From: Citrobacter sp. On2M
Lineage (GTDB): Bacteria; Pseudomonadota; Gammaproteobacteria; Enterobacterales; Enterobacteriaceae
Direction: 5' to 3'
DNA length: 64,000 bases
NCBI RefSeq assembly: GCF_018035235.1
Contig: NZ_WPCV01000005.1
Span: 620,001-684,000, forward strand
Position numbers and translations under genes: made by a program. Position 1 is the first letter of the stretch; each line of letters starts with the position of its first letter. Of this stretch, positions 7,974 through 15,394 are shown one piece after another. Below the pieces are notes generated by a model. It was not told the origin of the DNA. It did no database searches and was given only the letters and a program-made list of their open reading frames with translations.

Positions 7974-9137
7974 ATGAGCTATCGTATGTTTGATTACCTG
8001 GTGCCAAATGTGAACTTCTTTGGCCCGAATGCTATTTCCGTTGTCGGCGAGCGCTGCAAATTGTTGGGTGGTAAAAAAGCGCTGCTGGTGACTGATAAAG
8101 GTCTGCGAGCGATTAAAGACGGCGCGGTAGATAAAACTCTCGCCCATCTGCGTGAAGCCGGTATTGAGGTGGTGGTTTTTGACGGCGTTGAACCTAACCC
8201 CAAAGATACCAACGTGCGCGACGGTCTGGAAGTCTTTCGCAAAGAGCATTGCGATATCATCGTTACCGTCGGCGGCGGTAGCCCACATGACTGCGGTAAA
8301 GGTATCGGTATCGCGGCGACCCACGAAGGCGATCTCTACAGCTATGCCGGGATTGAAACCCTGACCAATCCACTGCCGCCGATTGTCGCGGTGAATACCA
8401 CTGCCGGTACCGCCAGCGAAGTTACCCGCCACTGCGTGCTGACCAATACCAAAACCAAAGTGAAGTTTGTGATTGTCAGCTGGCGCAACCTGCCGTCAGT
8501 CTCCATTAACGATCCGTTGCTGATGCTCGGCAAACCCGCACCACTGACCGCGGCGACCGGGATGGACGCCCTGACCCACGCCGTGGAAGCCTATATTTCC
8601 AAAGATGCCAACCCGGTCACCGACGCCGCCGCTATCCAGGCGATCCGCCTGATCGCCCGTAATTTACGGCAGGCCGTGGCGCTGGGCAGCAATCTGAAAG
8701 CACGTGAGAATATGGCCTACGCTTCGCTGCTGGCGGGCATGGCCTTCAACAACGCCAACCTCGGCTACGTTCATGCGATGGCGCATCAACTTGGCGGTCT
8801 GTACGACATGCCGCACGGCGTAGCGAATGCCGTACTGCTGCCGCACGTGGCACGCTATAACCTGATCGCTAACCCGGAAAAATTTGCCGACATCGCAGAG
8901 TTTATGGGCGAAAACACTAACGGACTCTCAACCATGGATGCGGCCGAACTGGCGATTCACGCCATCGCTCGCCTCTCTGCTGACATCGGCATTCCGCAGC
9001 ATCTGCGCGATCTGGGCGTCAAAGAAGCCGATTTCCCCTATATGGCGGAAATGGCGCTGAAGGACGGCAATGCCTTCTCCAACCCACGCAAAGGGAACGA
9101 GAAAGAAATTGCCGGGATCTTCCGTCAGGCATTCTGA
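7974..9137 (+). CDS. dhaT: 1,3-propanediol dehydrogenase DhaT
   Basis: DhaT (387 residues) reduces 3-hydroxypropionaldehyde to 1,3-propanediol with NADH, regenerating NAD+ during glycerol fermentation. It is an iron-containing group III alcohol dehydrogenase. The nucleotide motif GGGSPHD is at residues 100-106, and the metal ligands Asp198, His202, His267 and His281 are all present in 'TGMDALTHAVEAYIS' and 'VHAMAHQLGGLYDMPHG', at the numbers known for this enzyme. AAGGT stands before the ATG. It is the second gene after orfY and is followed 16 bases later by dhaG. Proteins of this group form decamers in the cytoplasm. Confidence 0.97.
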   Translation: MSYRMFDYLVPNVNFFGPNAISVVGERCKLLGGKKALLVTDKGLRAIKDGAVDKTLAHLREAGIEVVVFDGVEPNPKDTNVRDGLEVFRKEHCDIIVTVGGGSPHDCGKGIGIAATHEGDLYSYAGIETLTNPLPPIVAVNTTAGTASEVTRHCVLTNTKTKVKFVIVSWRNLPSVSINDPLLMLGKPAPLTAATGMDALTHAVEAYISKDANPVTDAAAIQAIRLIARNLRQAVALGSNLKARENMAYASLLAGMAFNNANLGYVHAMAHQLGGLYDMPHGVANAVLLPHVARYNLIANPEKFADIAEFMGENTNGLSTMDAAELAIHAIARLSADIGIPQHLRDLGVKEADFPYMAEMALKDGNAFSNPRKGNEKEIAGIFRQAF

Positions 9138-9153
9138 TAACGCAGGGGACGCC

Positions 9154-9507
9154 ATGTCACTTTCATCACCGGCCGTACATCTGTTTTATCACTCACGCTG
9201 GCAGGATACTCACGTGCTTGATGAGCTGTGTTGGGGACTGGAAGAGCAAGGCGTTCCTTACCGGGCAATCTGTTGCGACGATCATGACTGCGCGCTGGCG
9301 CTGGGCCAACTGGCGGCCAAAAGTTCGACGCTACGCGTGGGGCTCGGCCTCAATAACGCGGGTGATATTGCCTTAACCCATGCCCAGTTGCCCGAGGATC
9401 GGGCGCTGGTCTGCGGGCATATCTGCGCCGGGGCTGTCCGGATCCGCGTGCTCGGCGCCAATGCCGGTCAACTGGTTAAAGTGCTTCCTTTCAGCGAGAT
9501 AACATAA
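9154..9507 (+). CDS. dhaG: Glycerol dehydratase reactivase small subunit DhaG
   Basis: DhaG (117 residues) is the small subunit of the dehydratase reactivase. It resembles the dehydratase beta subunit and swaps with it when the DhaF-DhaG complex docks on inactivated enzyme. I place the start at the ATG at 9154 (MSLSSPAVHLFYHSRWQDTH), preceded by AGGGGA; the frame is open further upstream but overlaps dhaT without a ribosome site. Conserved text includes 'LDELCWGLEEQGVPYRAI', 'LRVGLGLNNAGDIALTHAQL' and 'IRVLGANAGQLVKVLPF'. Its stop is immediately followed by the orfW start, suggesting translational coupling. Its partner gene dhaF lies in the divergent operon. Confidence 0.92.
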   Translation: MSLSSPAVHLFYHSRWQDTHVLDELCWGLEEQGVPYRAICCDDHDCALALGQLAAKSSTLRVGLGLNNAGDIALTHAQLPEDRALVCGHICAGAVRIRVLGANAGQLVKVLPFSEIT

Positions 9508-10038
9508 ATGTACCGCATCTACACCCGAACCGGCGATAAAGGCACCACTGCGCTATATGGCGGCAGCCGCATCGACAAAGACGACATCCGCGTTGACGCC
9601 TACGGCACCGTGGATGAACTGATTTCCCAGCTTGGCGTCTGCTATGCCAGCACGCGTCAGGCCGAGCTACGCCAGGAACTGCACGCCATACAGAAGATGC
9701 TGTTTGTACTTGGAGCAGAGCTCGCCAGTGATGAGCAAGGACTTACCCGCTTAAAGCAGCGTATTGGTGAAGAGGATACTCAGGCGCTGGAGCAGCTTAT
9801 TGACCGTAATATGGCGCAAAGCGGCCCGCTCAAAGCGTTTGTTATTCCGGGGAAAAATCTGGCCTCGGCACAGCTACACGTTGCGCGAACCCTGGTGCGT
9901 CGGCTGGAGCGGATCCTGATCGCGATGGACAGAACCCTGACGTTACGCGATGAGGCCAAACGTTACATCAACCGACTGTCGGATGTGTTGTTTTCGATGG
10001 CCAGAATCGAAGAAACTACTCCAGATGTTTGCGCTTAA
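9508..10038 (+). CDS. orfW: PduO-type cob(I)alamin adenosyltransferase (OrfW)
   Basis: This 176-residue protein transfers the adenosyl group of ATP to cob(I)alamin, producing the coenzyme for glycerol dehydratase. The PduO-type signature is complete: N-terminal 'MYRIYTRTGDKGTTALYGGS' with the ATP-binding TRTGDxGTT, 'RVDAYGTVDELISQLG', and in the C-terminal helices 'HVARTLVRRLER' and 'RYINRLSDVLFSMAR' with the conserved Arg and Asn-Arg-Leu-Ser-Asp. The GlcG-like C-terminal domain of Salmonella PduO is absent; it is encoded separately as orfY. The start ATG follows the dhaG stop with no gap. The last 23 bases overlap the 3' end of dhaR on the other strand. Confidence 0.93.
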   Translation: MYRIYTRTGDKGTTALYGGSRIDKDDIRVDAYGTVDELISQLGVCYASTRQAELRQELHAIQKMLFVLGAELASDEQGLTRLKQRIGEEDTQALEQLIDRNMAQSGPLKAFVIPGKNLASAQLHVARTLVRRLERILIAMDRTLTLRDEAKRYINRLSDVLFSMARIEETTPDVCA

Positions 10039-11941
10039 ACTGACTGGCATCGATGTCGTACTGCTTCATCTTGCGCCACAGGGTGGTGCGACCAATATTC
10101 AGCAGCTGCGACATCTCCTGCACGCGCCCGCTAGTGACGCGGGCGGCGTGGATAATCGCCTCTTTTTCGATGGCGGTAAATGTCAGGCTGGCTGGCAGCA
10201 GTGAAGATGCCGTCTCCAGACCAGGGCGTTCGGCAAACAGATAATCCGGTAGATTGCTCAGCCGAATATGACCGTTTTCACTGCTGATGGCGATATTTTC
10301 GATAATACTGTTCAGCTCAAAGTCATTGCCCGGCCACGAATAGGCCACCAGTTGCGCCAGCGCGTCGTCGTCAATCTTCAGGCTGGTTGAAAAGCGTTTT
10401 TTCAGGCTATTCAGCCGCGTAAAAATCAGCGAGGGAATACTACTGCGCCGCGCCCGCAGCGGTGGGATGACTATCTCAAAAGAGTGCAGCGCATAATACA
10501 GCTGACGGCTAAAACGGTTTTGTTCCACCAGATTAGCGAGATCGACCGTGGTGGTGGCAATCACTTTCACATCCACCGGAATCAGCCGCCGGGCATCCAG
10601 GCGGGTTAAAACCCCCTGCTTAATCACCTGTAGCAGCGCGGATTGCAGCTCCGGCGCTAAATACTCAATTTTTTCCAGAAACAGGGTGCCGCCATTGGCC
10701 AGTTCAAGACGACTCAACCGACCGTTCTCATCATCGGTAGGCGCGCTGCCCATAAAATCCTGACCCAGCACGCTGTTGGCATACAGCTGGCAGTTCACGG
10801 CGATATACGGCCCGCTGGCGCGTTCGCTTTCATTGTGAATAGCCTGGCTCAACAACTCTTTACCGACCCCCTCTTCCCCACACAGCAGAATCGGGAAGCT
10901 CCCCCGCGCTGCCTGACGACCGAAATGGATCAAGCGCCGGGTTTCCGGATCGTCTGTCGACATCTGCTCAAAGGTATGGCTCACCTTGCCGAGCTGGCTG
11001 GTCATCAGTTGACGCATTTGTTCAACCGGATGCAGCAACAGAATAAAGCTGTTGCCCTGCTCTTCAACAATCGGCTTCAGGGTAATGACGGCATCAACAA
11101 ACTGATGCTGACTTTCAAAGGTGACTTCGACGTGATTCAGGCCGCGGGCATGTTTGATCGCCCGACGCAGCAGCATGGGCAGATTGAGCAGGTCGTTAAT
11201 ATTTTTCCCCTGACTGGCCTGCGCGTCGAGATGCAAAAGCAGCGCCGCTCGCGCATTGAGGAACTGCAATACGCCCTGTTCGTTCCAGGCCATCACGCCA
11301 TCATCCATGCTTTCCAGCAGTCCGTACATTTGGTTCAGATGACGATTGGATTCAGCCAGCAGACTGTCGGTCAGTAAAGAGTTACCGACTTCTCTGGCAA
11401 TCGCCAGCGTCAGGGATAAATCAGAAACGCACTCATGCTCTACCAGACAGCACAGCGAGATGGAGCCAAACAGTCGACCATGGTTATCGAATACCGGCGT
11501 CGAGCAGAACGACCACGGATGCAACGCCTGCTTAAAGTGCTGATCGCCAGAGGTTTTTGTCGGCTGCCCCGGCATCGTCGCCAGCGACAGCGCACAGCTG
11601 CCAATAATGCTTTCCGCACAGTAACTGCCGTCGCGAAACCCGAGCTCCGCCAGTTGTTCCACCGTCTGCGGATCGCCGCAACGGCTGAGAATACAGGCCG
11701 ACTCATCCAGAATCAGCAGCGCGCACGGACGGCCGTCCATAAATTCCCAGGCATCTTCCAGCGCGGCCTGGGCAATCGTCAGCAGCGCCGTCTTGCGACG
11801 ACAAATCGACTCAAAGGTCAGCCCCTGCGCCTGATGCGGTGCCTGCCAGGTTTCCCGCTGCATAAACTTGCTGCAACGATGCCATGACTGGGCAAGAACC
11901 GAAGAGACTTCCTTCCCGATGCTATGCGTGTGCGCCGTCAT
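10016..11941 (-). CDS. dhaR: DhaR, transcriptional activator of the dha regulon
   Basis: DhaR (641 residues) has an N-terminal GAF-type sensing region (about 1-190), a PAS-like region (about 200-310), an NtrC-like AAA+ module (about 325-550) and a C-terminal Fis-type helix-turn-helix ('EMSQLLNIGRTTLWRKMKQYDIDASQFKRK'). Walker A is present as 'GEEGVGKE'. The canonical Walker B 'hFLDEI' reads 'LFLEKIE', and the GAFTGA loop needed to contact sigma-54 is replaced by 'GQDFMGSAPTDD'. The AAA+ part is therefore probably not a working sigma-54 motor, which fits what is known of E. coli DhaR acting with the main sigma factor. It overlaps orfW tail to tail by 23 bases and lies downstream of dhaD on the same strand. 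Confidence 0.94.
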   Translation of the reverse strand: MTAHTHSIGKEVSSVLAQSWHRCSKFMQRETWQAPHQAQGLTFESICRRKTALLTIAQAALEDAWEFMDGRPCALLILDESACILSRCGDPQTVEQLAELGFRDGSYCAESIIGSCALSLATMPGQPTKTSGDQHFKQALHPWSFCSTPVFDNHGRLFGSISLCCLVEHECVSDLSLTLAIAREVGNSLLTDSLLAESNRHLNQMYGLLESMDDGVMAWNEQGVLQFLNARAALLLHLDAQASQGKNINDLLNLPMLLRRAIKHARGLNHVEVTFESQHQFVDAVITLKPIVEEQGNSFILLLHPVEQMRQLMTSQLGKVSHTFEQMSTDDPETRRLIHFGRQAARGSFPILLCGEEGVGKELLSQAIHNESERASGPYIAVNCQLYANSVLGQDFMGSAPTDDENGRLSRLELANGGTLFLEKIEYLAPELQSALLQVIKQGVLTRLDARRLIPVDVKVIATTTVDLANLVEQNRFSRQLYYALHSFEIVIPPLRARRSSIPSLIFTRLNSLKKRFSTSLKIDDDALAQLVAYSWPGNDFELNSIIENIAISSENGHIRLSNLPDYLFAERPGLETASSLLPASLTFTAIEKEAIIHAARVTSGRVQEMSQLLNIGRTTLWRKMKQYDIDASQFKRKHLE

Positions 11942-11970
11942 ATCCCTTTCCGCTGTTTTACCATAGACAA

Positions 11971-11997
11971 CCCCTCCGGCAGAGACTGTCAGAGGGG
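11971..11997 (-). terminator. Hairpin between dhaD and dhaR
   Basis: Arms CCCCTCCGGCAG and CTGTCAGAGGGG pair at 10 of 12 positions around AGA. There is no following T-run on the minus strand, so it is more likely a partial attenuator or RNA-stability element between dhaD and dhaR than a strong terminator. Confidence 0.45.
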
Positions 11998-12032
11998 GAG
12001 AAGATGTCGGATAAAAACTTACCGACGACTGA

Positions 12033-13130
12033 TTAACGCGCCAGCCACTGCTGTCCCAGCAGGTCTGCCGTCAGAATAGCGGCATGAACGCTTTCAGGCG
12101 TCACCGGGAACGGCATATTGTGTATGGTTTCACCTTCTGCGCAGGTCGCTTTGGCCACGGCCATAATCTTGCCGTCGATGTCATCTTTCACGCCCATTTC
12201 CGCTAACGTTACCGGCAGACCGACTTTCTGACAGAAATTCAGTACGGTTTCGATCTCTTCCATCGGGCTGTTTTGCAGCACCAACTGCGCCAGCGTACCA
12301 AAGGCGACTTTCTCACCGTGATACAAATGGTGGCACTCTTCCAGAATTGTAAATCCGTTATGAATAGCATGCGCTCCCGCAAGACCGCTGCTTTCAAAGC
12401 CGATGCCGCTGAGGTAAGTGTTCGCTTCGACAATACGTTCCAGCGCGTCGGTCACCACGCCAGCCTGCGCGGCAAAGCGTGCCTTTTCGCCTTCCGCCAG
12501 CAGGGTATCATAGCACAGGCGCGCCAGGCTCAGCGCCGCCACAGTGGACTGTCCGCCCGCCATGCTGGTCGCTCTGGCGTCATAACAGGCTTTCGCTTCA
12601 AACCAGGTCGACAGCGCATCACCCATCCCGGCCACCAGCAGACGGACCGGCGCTTTGGCAATGATTGCGGTATCCATCACCACCATATCCGGATTTTTCG
12701 GGTAGATCAGATACTCTTCAAACTCACCAGCTTCGGTGTAGATAACGGACAGCGCGCTGGTTGGCGCATCGGTAGACGCAATAGTCGGGATCACCACCAC
12801 CGGCAGCTTCTGGTAGTAACCAATCGCTTTAGCGGTATCCAGCGTTTTTCCACCGCCAATCCCAACCACGCCACGGCAACCGTGCTGTTTCAGAATGGCA
12901 ATCAGGCGATTAATTTCGACATGGCTGCATTCCCCGTTGAAGCGTTCCGCATGACAGCTAATATCGTGGCTGTGCAGACCGTTGAGTACTTTCTCTCCCG
13001 CCAGCTTCATCACGAAGTCATCCGCAATCACGAAAAAGCAGTCCGCCAGATTTTTAGCATATTGACCAAATAAGGTGGAAGCGTCAGGACCCTGGAGATA
13101 TTTGGCTGGAGATTGAATAACTTTTAGCAT
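12033..13130 (-). CDS. dhaD: Glycerol dehydrogenase DhaD (NAD+)
   Basis: DhaD (365 residues) oxidises glycerol to dihydroxyacetone with NAD+, the first step of the oxidative branch. It is a zinc-dependent group III alcohol dehydrogenase of the GldA type. The nucleotide motif 'GVVGIGGGKTLDTAKAIG' is near residue 87-104 and the metal ligands Asp171, His254 and His271 lie in 'AGMGDALSTWFEA', 'GLAGAHAIHNG' and 'HHLYHGEKVAFG'. I chose the ATG at 13130 because it gives 'MLKVIQSPAKYLQGPDA', the family's start; two upstream in-frame starts would add five residues or fewer. It is divergent from dhaK across 561 bases and is followed by dhaR. Confidence 0.96.
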   Translation of the reverse strand: MLKVIQSPAKYLQGPDASTLFGQYAKNLADCFFVIADDFVMKLAGEKVLNGLHSHDISCHAERFNGECSHVEINRLIAILKQHGCRGVVGIGGGKTLDTAKAIGYYQKLPVVVIPTIASTDAPTSALSVIYTEAGEFEEYLIYPKNPDMVVMDTAIIAKAPVRLLVAGMGDALSTWFEAKACYDARATSMAGGQSTVAALSLARLCYDTLLAEGEKARFAAQAGVVTDALERIVEANTYLSGIGFESSGLAGAHAIHNGFTILEECHHLYHGEKVAFGTLAQLVLQNSPMEEIETVLNFCQKVGLPVTLAEMGVKDDIDGKIMAVAKATCAEGETIHNMPFPVTPESVHAAILTADLLGQQWLAR

Positions 13131-13278
13131 TCCTTTCATCCTCAAATAAGTACATGTTTTTACATGGTGAGCCCTGGCGTTAACCTGTTAGGCCGAATGC
13201 TGACGGCGAAAACGGGAGGTACCGGAGCGATGCAATAACTGTATGGCGAGGCGTACACAAAAAAATCTTTCGTCTTTT

Positions 13279-13295
13279 TGTTCTGATATGAAACA
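13279..13295. promoter_or_regulatory. Putative DhaR box, weak
   Basis: TGTTCTG-ata-TGAAACA: 7-3-7 layout with 4 of 7 pairs matching, 16 bases from the perfect copy at 13311. Listed because the paired arrangement mirrors that upstream of dhaB. Confidence 0.3.
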
Positions 13296-13310
13296 GATAA
13301 AAACCACGAA

Positions 13311-13327
13311 CGTTCCAGATTGGAACG
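13311..13327. promoter_or_regulatory. Putative DhaR box, perfect 7-3-7 inverted repeat
   Basis: CGTTCCA-gat-TGGAACG is a perfect dyad with the same arm length, spacer and half-site (GTTYCA) as the copy at 7295-7311. It lies about 180 bases upstream of dhaD. Confidence 0.6.
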
Positions 13328-13532
13328 CTTATCCACAAAAATGATAAGGTTTGCGATCCCGATCCGTTCATTTCCCGCCAAATCTCCGGCAATCACCAAT
13401 CCCACTTTCCCTTTTACTCACTTCGCTGCATTTAAAACCGACAAAAAAAGGCCGACTACACCGTATGACCTGTACTTTTGGCAGGAAAAAAAGTCGAGCA
13501 AGCTCGCATTGCGATGATTCCCTAACTTTTTA

Positions 13533-13549
13533 AGTTTCATTTCGAAACA
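13533..13549. promoter_or_regulatory. Putative DhaR box, imperfect
   Basis: AGTTTCA-ttt-CGAAACA: core GTTTC/GAAAC pairs are intact, outer positions differ (5 of 7). It lies about 145 bases upstream of the dhaK start. Confidence 0.45.
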
Positions 13550-13563
13550 AAAAATAACGATGA

Positions 13564-13580
13564 CGTTCCGTAATGAAACT
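13564..13580. promoter_or_regulatory. Putative DhaR box, imperfect
   Basis: CGTTCCG-taa-TGAAACT: each half matches the GTTYC consensus but the halves are of the two different types (GTTCC and GTTTC). It starts 31 bases after the previous copy, the same start-to-start distance as the pair upstream of dhaB (7264/7295) and close to the 32 bases of 13279/13311. Confidence 0.42.
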
Positions 13581-13691
13581 CATTTTAGCGTTGTTTTTTT
13601 CCACGCTGAGTTCGCCAGAATCTCTCCATCGCCTCCGCACCATGGTTACACATTCGGGGGTTTGTCTTTCACTCAACCTCGAGGAGTCGTT

Positions 13692-15350
13692 ATGTCTCAA
13701 TTCTTTTTTAACCACCGTACCCATCTCGTAAGCGACGTCATCGACGGCACGATTATCGCCAGCCCGTGGAATAACCTTGCGCGTCTGGAAAGCGATCCAG
13801 CCATCCGCATCGTGATCCGTCGTGACCTCAACAAAAATAATGTGGCGGTCATTTCTGGCGGCGGTTCAGGACACGAACCCGCGCACGTTGGTTTTATCGG
13901 TAAAGGGATGCTCACCGCTGCGGTCTGCGGAGATGTGTTCGCCTCTCCGAGCGTAGATGCGGTACTGACCGCTATTCAGGCGGTGACCGGTGAGGCTGGC
14001 TGTCTGTTGATCGTGAAAAACTACACCGGTGACCGCCTTAATTTCGGTCTCGCCGCCGAGAAAGCACGTCGCCTTGGCTATAACGTTGAAATGCTGATTG
14101 TCGGCGACGACATCTCTCTGCCGGATAACAAACACCCGCGTGGCATTGCGGGAACCATCCTGGTGCATAAAATCGCAGGCTATTTCGCCGAACGCGGCTA
14201 CAACCTCGCCACCGTCCTGCGTGAAGCGCAGTACGCAGCCAACAACACTTTCAGCCTGGGCGTCGCCCTTTCCAGCTGCCATCTGCCGCAAGAAGCCGAC
14301 GCCGCCCCGCGTCATCATCTGGGCCACGCGGAACTGGGCATGGGCATTCACGGCGAACCAGGCGCATCGGTTATCGACACCCAGAACAGTGCGCAGGTGG
14401 TGAATTTGATGGTGGATAAACTGCTGGCGGTCCTGCCTGAAACCGGTCGTCTGGCAGTGATGATTAACAATCTTGGCGGCGTGTCCGTGGCCGAAATGGC
14501 CATCATTACCCGCGAACTGATCAGCAGCCCACTGCATCCGCGTATCGACTGGTTGATTGGCCCAGCTTCGCTGGTCACCGCGCTGGATATGAAAGGTTTT
14601 TCACTTACGGCCATCGTGCTCGAAGAAAGCATCGAAAAAGCGCTACTCACAGAGGTGGAAACCAGTAACTGGCCAACCCCGATCCCACCACGAGAAATCA
14701 GTTGCGTACCGTCATCTCAGCGCAGTGCGCGCGTGGAGTTTCAGCCTTCGGAAAACACCCTGGTAGCCGGGATTGTGGAACTTGTCACCGCAACTCTTTC
14801 CGGTCTGGAGACACATCTGAATGCGCTGGATGCCAAAGTTGGCGATGGCGATACCGGTTCGACCTTTGCCGCCGGCGCGCGTGAGATTGCCAGCCTGTTG
14901 CATCGCCAGCAGCTACCGCTGGATAACCTTGCCACGTTGTTCGCGCTGATTGGCGAACGTCTGACCGTGGTGATGGGCGGTTCCAGCGGTGTGCTGATGT
15001 CGATCTTCTTTACCGCCGCCGGACAGAAACTCGAACAGGGCGCTAACGTTGCCGAGGCGCTGAATACGGGTCTGGCGCAGATGAAGTTCTACGGCGGCGC
15101 TGATGAAGGCGATCGCACCATGATTGATGCACTGCAGCCGGCCCTGACGTCGCTGCTCGCACAGCCACAAAATATGCAGGCCGCATTCGACGCTGCGCAA
15201 GCGGGTGCCGAACGAACCTGTCTGTCGAGTAAAGCCAATGCGGGGCGCGCATCTTATCTGAACAGCGAAAGCCTGCTCGGCAATATGGACCCCGGCGCGC
15301 ACGCCGTAGCGATGGTGTTTAAAGCCCTGGCGGAGGAGATGGTGAGCTAA
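13692..15350 (+). CDS. dhaK: ATP-dependent dihydroxyacetone kinase DhaK
   Basis: DhaK (552 residues) phosphorylates dihydroxyacetone, feeding the oxidative glycerol branch into glycolysis. This is the two-domain ATP-using form, not the PTS-linked DhaKLM type. The K domain (about 1-330) binds substrate covalently through His220, present in 'GMGIHGEPG'. The L domain (about 355-552) binds ATP-Mg through Asp380, Asp385 and Asp387 in 'NALDAKVGDGDTGS'. These positions equal those published for the C. freundii enzyme. The start is the ATG at 13692 with GAGGAG upstream; a longer frame from 13560 runs through the promoter region and is not used. It is monocistronic, followed by a hairpin, and convergent with the cfa-like gene. 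Confidence 0.97.
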   Translation: MSQFFFNHRTHLVSDVIDGTIIASPWNNLARLESDPAIRIVIRRDLNKNNVAVISGGGSGHEPAHVGFIGKGMLTAAVCGDVFASPSVDAVLTAIQAVTGEAGCLLIVKNYTGDRLNFGLAAEKARRLGYNVEMLIVGDDISLPDNKHPRGIAGTILVHKIAGYFAERGYNLATVLREAQYAANNTFSLGVALSSCHLPQEADAAPRHHLGHAELGMGIHGEPGASVIDTQNSAQVVNLMVDKLLAVLPETGRLAVMINNLGGVSVAEMAIITRELISSPLHPRIDWLIGPASLVTALDMKGFSLTAIVLEESIEKALLTEVETSNWPTPIPPREISCVPSSQRSARVEFQPSENTLVAGIVELVTATLSGLETHLNALDAKVGDGDTGSTFAAGAREIASLLHRQQLPLDNLATLFALIGERLTVVMGGSSGVLMSIFFTAAGQKLEQGANVAEALNTGLAQMKFYGGADEGDRTMIDALQPALTSLLAQPQNMQAAFDAAQAGAERTCLSSKANAGRASYLNSESLLGNMDPGAHAVAMVFKALAEEMVS

Positions 15351-15361
15351 GTTTTAATCAA

Positions 15362-15389
15362 TGCCTGATGACACAAGCGTCATCAGGCA
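15362..15389. terminator. Bidirectional hairpin between dhaK and the cfa-like gene
   Basis: TGCCTGATGA and TCATCAGGCA form a perfect 10-bp stem around 8 bases, sitting 11 bases after the dhaK stop and 5 before the end of the convergent gene. AAAA follows on the plus strand and only a short T-run precedes, so termination strength is uncertain; it also resembles a REP-type stem. Confidence 0.6.
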
Positions 15390-15394
15390 AAACG

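Larger units (their letters stand above)
13131..13691. promoter_or_regulatory. Divergent dhaD / dhaK control region
   Basis: 561 bases without a credible gene, although a frame is open from 13560 into dhaK. It holds four copies of the 17-bp inverted-repeat pattern (13279, 13311, 13533, 13564), two near dhaD and two near dhaK, listed separately. dhaK has GAGGAG before its ATG at 13692. I found no sigma-54 promoter. The stretch at 13440-13520 is A-rich with 'GTCGAGCAAGCTCGCATTGCGA', which could form a short hairpin in the dhaK leader. Confidence 0.65.

Noticed and set aside
12273-13073. Long open frame on the plus strand opposite dhaD (266 codons)
   Set aside because: Lies wholly inside dhaD, has Arg/His/Gln-rich nonsense composition, no ribosome site and no family motif; a shadow of dhaD codon usage.
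13560-13691. N-terminal extension of dhaK from ATG 13560
   Set aside because: Translation would run through the promoter repeats; the ATG at 13692 has GAGGAG and yields the exact family length with His220 numbering correct.
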